The notes beneath the pieces were generated by a model. The model saw nothing but the letters and a program-made list of their open reading frames with translations. It searched no databases and was not told the origin of the DNA. Of a stretch of 64,000 nucleotides of DNA, positions 51,540-64,000 are shown piece by piece. Position 1 is the first letter of the stretch. Each line of letters starts with the position of its first letter. Source of the stretch: Hydnum rufescens UP504. Taxonomy: Eukaryota; Basidiomycota; Agaricomycetes; Cantharellales; Hydnaceae. Location of the stretch: positions 124,001 through 188,000 of the forward strand of contig MU128933.1 of assembly GCA_014904985.1 (NCBI GenBank), in the 5' to 3' direction. Made by a program: the position numbers and the translations under genes.

Positions 51540-54500
51540 TCATGGCGACGGTCCGGTCAGGATTCCCTTTTCCATGAGGCATTTTAGTGATCTTATCTGA
51601 GTATCCACGGGAGATTGTGGGTTGAGGCTGGTTTTGGATATGTGTGGGGTCAATGTCGATGAATCTAGACACACCACGATGCACTTCACATGTATGAGAG
51701 ATATACAGAAATCAGCGGCCCATTGGCCTATTAAGGTATTGGGATGAGATTTCACCCCAAGTAGACCCTGCAATCTTTCTCGTAACGAGGCGCCACCCCA
51801 GCGAGCAACACACTCCATTCGCTCCCTCCGCCAATCTACACTTCCACTTCCACTTCCAGCTCCACGATCATCGAAACATTCCGGTGGAAGAAGAACCCCA
51901 CCATCGCTCGCAGGGCGCTGGCGGTACAACACGACGTCGCGGATGGCGTCGGGTGGAGCTCGCGAAACTAGCAGCGAGAGCAACTTCCTAGCCCGATCTT
52001 CTTGCGATCTGCTTTCACTGTCCTCCTTCAACAACGAGGATGGCGACAAGGTGCCTGTGACCCTGATCGCCTCGGAGTCTAATTCCACGGTCGTGAGATC
52101 TGCCCATATGTGACATGCGACGTGATGCACCGCGATAAGCCGCAAAACGCCGTGGACTCCGCCGGCTGTTCCCCTGCATAAGGCAGCAAGGTAGGCACTC
52201 ACAAGGTCACTGCTTTGTTCAACGGGCCAAAGGAAAGCATGGATGTTCAGGATCGCAGGGTCAGACGGTTCGGTACGCACTGTGCGTAATACATGCCCAA
52301 AATCGTTCCACAAGAGCTTGCGGTAGTCAGGCGCATAAGACATAGAGAGTGGTGGGATCAGAAGTGATGCGAAAAGTGGGTCGGAGAAGGAGATGGCGTC
52401 GTATAGGGCCAGGAAATCAGTGTATAGCTGATAGAATGGCGTAGAGTGACCCAGAAATCGGCGAGAAACGTCTTCCAGTGATTCAGAGGATCCAGATGAC
52501 TGCTGTTTGGTGGAGGAAAGAAGCGAGGACATAGCATTAGATACAAACGTATCACGAAACACTTCTTCTGCTGAATCTTCCTGTTTTTGTCCGTGTTCGA
52601 GCATGAAAACTTTCATGCATGCTGGGATGGCTTCAGAATGCCCAGGTCCATTAACCGGTCCGAGAAGATGGCTCACGACACTGCCGAAGAGAAGAGTCGC
52701 TCGAACTACGTCCGTTTCTGATGCTGTCCAGTCTAGGGTTAGTGTACTGAACACTTTCGATGTCCCAGATCGGAGAAGATCATTGAGGGGCGCGAATGGC
52801 CAGTCTTTAGGAGCAGGAAGGCCATATGCAGTTCCACCGCGCCGGAAGGTGGACGACGAAGGGAGCATTTGTCGCGTAGTGAGGGTGAGAGAGCGTGGCG
52901 TGGCTGTGTACGGCGCAATGAACACTGGAGTATCACTCTCTCCATCACTTTTGGCAGTTTCGAATGCGGGAAGCAAGGCGAAAGAAAGGAAAGGAGCGAT
53001 GATCGTTATCCCCCCACGATTCCATACATCTTCGGGAATGCGCCACCCTGGCAACACATTGCCAACGAGGGGGGCATTGATAAGAGGAACTGCTTCCTTG
53101 CATATCCAGTCTCCGAGAGATTCATCCCCTGGAAGCAGTGCTGTTGACAAGATCCGAAAAGCATGCGCCAGCCAGGCTATCTCCTTGCTTCCCTCATCTT
53201 TACGTGACAACCGCAAATCTGCGACAAGGAGTGCTGAGACAGGTCGCAGAAATGCATATCGGTAAGACGGAGCAGATGCGGAAAGTTCCCGCAATGTGGA
53301 GGTCCAGATTGGATGTGCGACGAGCCATTCACAAAGTGTGTGGACTTGTTCGAACGGGACATCGATCATCGTTATTATGCGGGCCGGAAGGGGGGTCAGA
53401 GAATCGAGTTTACTGGAGGGATGTAATGCAGCCGCAAGCCTCACCATTCCATGCAGGACTGCGGCCGCTGATGCTACTTGTTCCAATACCTCATCCACAT
53501 CCACATCGAGCGACGTAACGATACCATCCAGACCTCCCCGGAGTACCTGAATGGCACTTAGAACTATGTGCTTCTCAGACCCACTCGAGGGCGCCGCGGT
53601 TAATTGAGCTAAGATGATTCTTTTCTCCTCTTCGCCTCCTCGTACTCCATTAACGCTCGCGCCCTCAAGCCACGCAGCTGTCGCATTCCATATCACCGCC
53701 CAAAATCGGAATGAACGGACTAGATTTTTTCTTCCGGTTGCATCAAATGAAGATACCTCAGTTGAAGTAAGAGCCGCACCGACCTCCCAAAGGGCAAGAA
53801 TATCCTCAGACCAGCGCCACGCGACGATTTGACTCCACAAAATATCATGTGGGGGCGTGGTACAGTGGGGGTCGGTCGCACATGTGATCCAAGCTTCCAA
53901 TAACTGCAGCCATGCAATGGCGAGCCGCATTACCGTCGGGGTAAATTGGGACCCGGACATCTCGGAGAGGACGTAGGTTGTGAGCATGGAGAAGGGTTCA
54001 GCGGCTGTGGACGCAACGTGCGAATAGAGACCATATCGTGCCAGGACTTGTGAGAAATGCAGAGCCTCGATAAGGATCTCCACATTGATGTCGCTTCCAC
54101 TATCAGGTATCAGTGTGTGGGTGGTGACTGAGGACGAGGGATTCGGATTGAATGGTGGAGGAAGCACGGCAACAAAGCGAAGGAGGGAGTCAGGGATCCC
54201 AGCGGCAATGAGGAGAGTCGCTATCTCTTTGCTTGATTCTGCTAGGACCGTAAAAATGCGGATGGAAAGAGGATCAGGGGTGTAGTTCTCATCACTAGGG
54301 GCTTCCACTGCAGAATATGAGACTGAAGAGGAGGGGAGCAGGAAGCAGGTAATGAGAGAGCGGACCATATCGGGGGTAGAGGTGATTTCATGGGCGTTAG
54401 AGTGTGATTGGAGAGCTATGCGATGTAGAACCTGGAGAAGCCGAGATAAGCTCAACCGCGGCAGGGTTGGAGATTTGAAGTGGTTGGCAAGAAGTGGGAG

Positions 54501-56057
54501 AAGATAAGGCAGAGGAAGGTCTGACACTAGTTTTGTGCTTGTAGAGACATCTGTAGATCTTTCTCCTGGCACAACCGGACTATGAGACGGCGAGGAGGCC
54601 GGATTTTCTTCCAGCTCAACAGATCCAATGATTCGAGTTACGAGGTATCTTGGATCCCATGCTACAATGCACTCCCAAACAACCTCAGTCGCATGTATGG
54701 CAGTCGTGCCCTTGCTACCGAGCGCCTCGACACCAACGGCCATGATCTTTCGTCTCATATCCAAAAGTTCGGGGTGAGATGGCATTGGCACTATGGGTTC
54801 ACCCTTGCTCGTCACCCCAGTCCGCAAGCGCCGTACGACGCCAGCTAACACTTCAAGCATAGTGCTACGCTGCGCTGGGACGGTAGAGCGGGAGAGGTGG
54901 AGAAGGTCAGCAAGAGTGTAACCCGCAAGGGAGCCAGCGTGATGATGTAGACCGAGGTGTGTGGGGAGCGTGGAGGATAGATGCAACGGGATGGGGTCAC
55001 CCGCAAGATCATAGCGCACGCCGGAGAATGTGGTAGTGGATGTGGACGTGGAGGTATCCGAGGACAATGGGCTAGAAGAAGATATCCAGGCGAGAGTTGG
55101 AGCGTCTGCTCTTGCGGTGGGAAAATACCGCCGCCGGATATCCTCTGGCGTGCCCTCTTCCGGATCGGGGTCTTCAAGCTGTAGGGGTTGTAGGGATGGC
55201 TCTGAAGTCGCCAGAGGGGTGGAAGGGCGCAAATTAAGGGGGATTACAGAGTCATCCATTCCTGAAGTAGGAGGGAGAAGGCCAATTGGCCCCTTCTTTG
55301 GAGACGACGGTTGCGACTCGTACGTATAAATTTCAGATGACTTGACATCTGCGAATCGTAACGCACGCTTCTTGGATCGTGCAGACGGCTCACTGGCTAA
55401 AAAGGAGTCCAAGGTAAGTGGTATTCATTATTCTATTCGCATAGACGTATACAGGTTGAATTCTGGGGCAGGATATCTGGATCCACGTCACGTCCAGGGA
55501 GCATAGACGAGGAAGAGCTGCCTGTGCTGATGAAACGAGGTCAACATAATCACATTTTTGACACGATTAGGTAACTGATTCCACATACCGGGAGGTAGAG
55601 CATTTTGTCTTTCTCTCGCCTCACGAGCCCTCCGCAAGACATCCCCAATGCCAGGTCCAAATCTCGCATATATTTCTTGCCGTTCAGTTTCGCGTTGTTC
55701 GTCGGACATCGATTGCACGAGTTGCTCGTTCTCCGCAGAAACTTGAGCACGGATCTCGTCGACATCGTGTATTTTGTGGCCCAAAGGAGGTGGCTCAACC
55801 TCATCTGAACGATACGGTGCATGACTCCCTTCAGAAACGGGTGCGACGTGCGGCACCGCGCGTACCCCACCACGGCTGCTGTCGCGGTTCTGTGACTCTC
55901 GTGAGCCAAGAAACGCACTCTTTTTCAATCTGTGCTGTGCTTTCGGGAATCCAGAGCGACGGGAGGTCGAGGGGATCGAGGGAGGTGTGGGTGTGCTTGA
56001 TGTCTCGCGCTCTTTGATGTTTCCAATCATATCTAGGGTTCTGGTAACGGGCGTCAC
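51540..56057 (-). CDS. RNA polymerase II-associated protein 1 (RPAP1-like)
   Basis: RPAP1 helps assemble or import RNA polymerase II. The first exon, from an ATG at 56057 (or 56030, MIGNIKERETSSTPTPPSIP), contains GFPKAQHRLKKSAFLG and the RPAP1 N-domain EIRAQVSAENEQLVQSMSDE with ARFGPGIGDVLRRA. Two introns flank a small exon with MLPGRDVDPDIL. The main exon (from about 55404) includes ARSKKRALRFADVK and GVRYDLAGDPIPLHLSST. Then come LGLHHHAGSLAGYTLADLLH and STVPAQRSTMLEVLAGVVRR, the RPAP1 C-domain signature. About 1100 residues of helical, HEAT-like repeats follow. The frame ends at 51540. The last 60 residues after LRERLQGLLGVKS look less protein-like, so the true stop or a splice may lie near 51740. 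Confidence 0.87.
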
Positions 56058-56657
56058 AGACCTCTGTCACATCCTCAAAAGTAATCCCCTTTGATCTATG
56101 ATAGATCTTCACTTTTCTTAGGCAGGAACAAGAGCTATCCGAGAGGCACAAGCTCACCGAGTCATTCAAACGGAGCATACGGTAGGCGAGCACTGCCTGA
56201 GTCATCTCCGTGGGCAAGATCGGTACAGTACAAGTAGCAATGAATTAGGGTGTCATACATTGGGCGAAAGAACGAGCGTCATTGGGGGGTGTGCAGAATA
56301 GAAGAGCCATTCCTCCGATTCCTCATCCTCTAACGGTCCATTGGAATGAGGACATAAACTGTGTTCCAATATTTCCGGAATCCAAATGTGCTAGTCGTGC
56401 ACAGTCCGGGGTAAGGATAAAGGGCACCGGACGTAGCAGAGGAGGAAAGCAAGGGGGTACTGGGTATCAAAATGTATCAAAATGTATGCGGAAATCAAAT
56501 CCGTGTTTCACTCGTGCCATGATTTCTCATCATGGACCTCGAGAGGTGAGGGTCGTGTCACTACGGGGCCGGAGTCACAGTCTCAGGTGGATTCGAAGCC
56601 TTGCCATTCGCCTCCGAACACCTGCGACGGGAAGGGGAGCCGAAAAGCTCCAAAAAG
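56058..56657. other. Intergenic, 3' flank of membrane-protein gene
   Basis: Holds the RPAP1 promoter and probably the 3' UTR of the next minus-strand gene. The short frames on both strands are not supported. Confidence 0.35.
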
Positions 56658-57883
56658 TCATCTGAAGACATCAGAGTACAGGGTCATATTCCTGCGCCAA
56701 AGTGCAAAGGATGAACGGACGCGCTCACCTATCTTCGTCCCTCTGTCCCGTTCACCCAAAATAAAATGGATCACTTCGTTCAGACTCCCCACGGTGATAA
56801 GTAGTGCAACGATCTGTCCAAAAGCCCACTGATTCTCGTCTCCGGTGACATGCTTCTTGTTCCGGTGAATAGTTAGTTCGAGCATCGTGACGCCGTAGAT
56901 CGAGGCGAGGAAGCGTCCTATGATACCACGTCCAGAAGATGTCTGGAGGAAGAAGTGGAGTTTATTGTCCGATACAGTTGATAGCGACGTGAACGCTCTC
57001 TGAGGGGATGGGGGCACAGCCTCGGTAACGGACTGGTCGCGCGGTGCGGTGATATTCGAAGGACCACCCCTTCGTTTGGGGTCATATGGAACCATCGCTC
57101 GTTCAGCATTATCTGTCGCGGCCACTGGCACGAGAGCCCTGGAATTGTTTTCCGCTTGCTCATCACGTGCTTCCTGGTTCCTCCTGCTGAACAGAATCAT
57201 GCTAAATATAGGTACGAAGACCAACACAAACAATGTTAGGGCAGCAGCTGTGACGAAGATCCATCGCAGCCAACCGACTGTCGCCCGGACGTTCGCGAAG
57301 AGCAATACATAGATCGTTCCGCCGTTACACGCGCCCGGTGTGCCAAATGTGGGGGCCGTTGCCCAGACATCTATGATCCAGCAGAGTAGAAGCACGAATA
57401 CCATCCAGGTCTGTGAAGTCGCGGCCGTTAAAACACGCAGGCGCTAAAAATGGAACAGGACTACGAACAGTGGCCCAGTACAGGACGAGGCGAGCAGGTG
57501 TTGCTCGGTAGGAGCCTGCAGGATTGGTCGCGACTCCGAGGAAAGAGAGCATGTGGAAGATGACGACGGCGTGGTACAGCGTCAAACTTCTATTTGCAGT
57601 TTCGATTAGTGCTGTGATCTGCAACAGAGAGTAAGTAACTAAGAGGACAGAGTAAAGGACGGTGCACACGAACCAATAGGGAAAACCCAGTGAGGCCTGC
57701 GGCAGTCATAAGGGCGCCACGGAGTTCTTCTATAGCCTCAACAGTAGGGACAAGGCGGGGTGCTTCTGTAGCCTCAACATTAGGGACAAGGGAAATGATG
57801 AGGGTGGTGATGTATATCGAGAGACGAATCCCTATCCCCGCCACGTCCCCGTTGGGAGGAATTGCACAATCTCCACTGGACAT
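56658..57883 (-). CDS. Multi-pass membrane protein, unrecognised fungal family
   Basis: The ATG at 57883 gives MSSGDCAIPPNGDVAGIGIR, a short loop with CxIPPNGDVAGIGIR that recurs in basidiomycete multi-pass proteins. TM1 (LSIYITTLIISLV) follows, and then a 12-residue in-frame duplication. Later exons hold further hydrophobic segments: HAVVIFHMLSFLGVA, MVFVLLLCWIIDVW, IFVTAAALTLFVLVFVPIF and GQIVALLITVGSLNEVIHFI. A cytoplasmic-type loop between the last two is charged and Pro-rich. It ends SLALWRR-like SSFALWRRNMTLYSDVFR at 56658. At least three introns are present. No transporter or receptor signature is seen; a sensor or receptor role would be a guess. Confidence 0.62.
57727..57790 (-). repeat. 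In-frame 36-bp tandem duplication in membrane-protein gene
   Basis: Two 28-bp units starting at 57727 and 57763 differ at two positions and have a 36-bp period. On the minus strand they encode the repeated residues LVPNVEATEAPR and LVPTVEAIEELR. Confidence 0.8.
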
Positions 57884-60753
57884 TTTTTCAGCTTGGGGAG
57901 AGGGGGGGGGAGGGGGAGAATGAGGAACGCGCGAGGGGGTGAACACAGCTGTCGGCTCGTAGTCACATGGGGATTTGTCGTTTTATATTCATTCTTTTAA
58001 GGGGGGTGCCCAGAATGGCAGGAGAGGCAGCAGCGCATTTTGGGTGTTATCTTGGGGTGCCTTTATGGAAGTTGGTGGTGAATAGGCGATATATTTTTAC
58101 TTCCGTGCCGGGCGCCAACAGTTCTCCATCCCCGCGCTTACAAGGCACAGCAGCTCCAGACGGAAACTACCCAGAACCGTGCCGTGCCTCTTCAGGACTA
58201 TGGTCCTCATGCTATTCCTGCCCACTTTAGGGTAATCAGAATGATCAAACCCGCTATTTCTCCAGCGTTTTCTGCTTTGCTGGTGCATCACGCTCCAGAA
58301 CTCTCTGGGGTATCATCTTGCAAGTTCTCTATCTGCACACTACGTTGGCCCGTCGGCTTGTGTAAACTGTCCTGAAAATTACCTTGATCAACGCAACTTG
58401 GCTCAATCAGCCATTTGCAGGTGCATACAAGTCGGTCACTCTCATCCTCGTTTTCTCCCTCACTAACGAGAATCATATTTTAGGGAACTCTGTAGATCTA
58501 AGCATTGTCATTTCAATCTAAGGCGAAGACTGTCGTTTTCTGGTTCTCACTCGCGAAAGAGCCTTTGGCGACATTCCAGTCCTCTTGGACTCCCGACGCT
58601 TTGACACAGAGCTCGGGATCGTCGGCATATACGGTCTGGCTCACTGTTCCCATCGCGTCACGACCAATTCTACCTTCATACCCTGGATGAACCTCCGTAC
58701 TATGTCCGGGGTATGGAGTCCGCCTGGTGTATTCGATAAGTGCCCGTCAAAGCCTAGTTTCGATCATGTATTAGGGCGAATGTCCTCAGCCTTCGATTCA
58801 TCGGATACTTTGTGTATTGGGACTTCGATTCCTTCTGTAGTCCCTACGCATACGGCAATCCCATAAGGCAAGTTCCCCTGGAGGGTAGCATTGTATAACG
58901 GCTCCCCCGAGTCCCATCCGACTGGTGTGCATCGGCTTTCAGTTTGCCATCGCCATCCCAAAGTGCGCTCCACCATCCCGCGGCGCCAATTGGACTAACG
59001 GCTACTCATCGCATGTGCATCCGTGCTATTCGAGGCATTCTGGCCTGCAGAATCATCCCAGAATGATAGGCGTCCTGTGTGTCATATGAATCTAGACCCT
59101 CAAGGGTCGCTCGTGCTCCTTGGGTGGTAAGAATTTCATGTACAATTATCAGAGATGTTCTAGACACTGAAAATCTCTAGAATTCTGCGTGTGAATACTG
59201 TGGCCCTAACGCCTGTATACTTATTTGTGACATGCAGAGCATCGCCCGGAATCGCTGACCTAGAATACACCTCTCGTGCCTCAAGCCCATGGGTACTATT
59301 GCCCCTATGGGGCAACCCCATATGCCGATGAAATGTATCCAGTATAAAGACGTGCAGGGCGTCCTCGATGTTTGCGTGACACGCCAGGGGTGGTGGCTGT
59401 TTTTTTTTTCATCCCGCTGGGTGTGAAGCCGAAAATCCTACCTTATGGATCGTCCATCATGGTAGCCCAGGCACCAAGTATTGGCCTCTTCATCGAGAAC
59501 GACATCAAGTTGAGAGAAAGAACTGCTGAAGAATCGACCTCGCCAATGCCACCTCCTAGAATACTGCCTCCATTCATTCCGAGGCTTCGATCAACCCTCC
59601 ATCCGTCGAAAGAGTCCCTGGTATCGCACCGCCTGAGTCCCACATCCCAGGACATGTGGGTTTTTGAATGCCTTGGGGACAATGGATCATTTGGTATCGG
59701 CTCGATTCTTCAACGGAAACCAACTGCCATTTCTTGGCGAAATGTGATCCCGTTCAGAGTTGTAACGTCCTACTGAACGCATACTTGCTTCATGTAAGGC
59801 AATTACCCTAGATGCTTCCCATCTATATTTCGAGTCATCGTAACTTGATTACCATATCGAGAACAAAGCCTAGAGTGGATTACTTACACGTCACCTTTCA
59901 TTTTACCCCATGCATGATACCTCAGTTAAGGAACTTAAGGTGGATTCACCCAGGGTACGAACCAAATGATTGGGATTGGGATCGCTTTTCGTTGTTTTTT
60001 CTATTTATTCTCTGGAACTACAGGTGGACTCGTTGAAGAGGCATTTGGGGGTATCCCCAAAAGTTGGCTTATGAAAGTGGTCGGAAGGCACCTTTTGTGG
60101 GGTCCCCATTTCATACGAAGGACAAGCTTAAGGGACTGGACACCGACAGGCCTAGGGTGTGCACCAGATATGGATTAATTCTCATGCTTAAAACCTTCGA
60201 TCTGATCCAACCCCAGTTTCGATTGATAGTGAAGTTAGTGAAAGCACGTTTCCTGTAACTAGTGAAGCCGCACCCCGACCAGTATGGTTCCTTTGTTGCT
60301 AGAATCCAACATGTCCATGGGATTGGGAGTATAATGTGCCAGTGTCGCCAGGGGCCGATCTTGATGACATGATTTTGACTCGCAAAGGAGCATGAGGTGC
60401 AAGTTCCAGAACAATCCGCTCGCCCGTTCCCTACTGTCGTTGATAGCCTCTGTCGCCCCAGATGGAAGCATTAGTCGCACTAAATTTCTTGCTTGCGATA
60501 GTCATCTATGAAAGATTTGGCCGGCTAAGGACGATCGCAAGCTAGTGATAGGAAGCCCACAAACGACCGTGATTGTTCGTTGAGGTGATGGAAATGGATT
60601 GAGAGTGCGCATCGCTGCTCCCCGCGAGCGTGATATCATAACGCGTTCGATAAGGTAGCTGCGGAAACAAACGCGGTGTGACATTGTGACAGGTGGATAC
60701 GCCACGCAAATTATTCTCGTTCGCGCGTCTTCTTGCTCTAGCGCTTGAGACTC
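57884..60753. other. Gene-poor stretch, fragments only
   Basis: Nearly 2.9 kb without a recognised gene. Plus-strand frames at 58585-58866 (FGDIPVLLDSRRFDTELGIV just upstream and within) and 59372-59776 (MVAQAPSIGLFIENDIK) look partly coding but carry no family signature and do not join by obvious splice sites. They may be remnants or an unrecognised gene broken by base errors. The right end holds the MCM6 promoter. Confidence 0.35.

Positions 60754-64000
<3,247 letters not shown>

Overview
The window is nuclear DNA of a filamentous basidiomycete, most likely Agaricomycotina. Genes on both strands are cut by many short GT-AG introns of roughly 45-70 nt. The gene set is fungal: Atg15 lipase, Hut1, She9/Mdm33, Cdc25-type RasGEF, Pkc1-type kinase, endosulfine and a QDE-1-type RNA-dependent RNA polymerase. 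A placement near Rhizoctonia/Ceratobasidium is only a guess. There is no rRNA, convincing tRNA, CRISPR array, prophage or recognisable transposon.

Layout. 0-5 kb: the 3' end of ATG15, a C2H2 zinc-finger gene and two poorly resolved stretches. 5-11 kb: ORC2, a HIT-family protein, a Dpb3/CHRAC-like histone-fold protein (minus strand) and a cytochrome P450. 11-16 kb: an orphan basic protein, converging on NADPH-cytochrome P450 reductase. 16.8-21.6 kb: CHL1/DDX11-type helicase converging on SHE9. 23-25.4 kb: an orphan gene and a STYX-like pseudophosphatase. 26.4-32 kb: HUT1 and EFL1, head to head. 32.5-36.4 kb: an RdRP with an altered catalytic loop. 37.4-48.2 kb: RasGEF, protein kinase C and endosulfine. 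48.6-57.9 kb (minus): an NFKBIL1-like protein, RPAP1 and a multi-pass membrane protein. 60.8-64 kb: MCM6, running off the right edge.

Themes. Four genes act on DNA replication or cohesion (ORC2, the histone-fold subunit, CHL1, MCM6). A P450 lies near its electron donor CPR. Three growth-signalling genes are consecutive (RasGEF, PKC, endosulfine). These are neighbourhoods, not operons.

The strongest window-wide signal is technical or evolutionary: many well-conserved genes carry one-base frame breaks, mostly apparent single-base deletions in short homopolymers, at about fourteen places including five in CPR alone. Because essential genes such as MCM6, EFL1 and CPR are affected, assembly error is the simplest explanation. 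The most biologically interesting locus is the RdRP, whose expected DxDGD catalytic loop reads DYIGN. I did not find a convincing undescribed multi-gene system.
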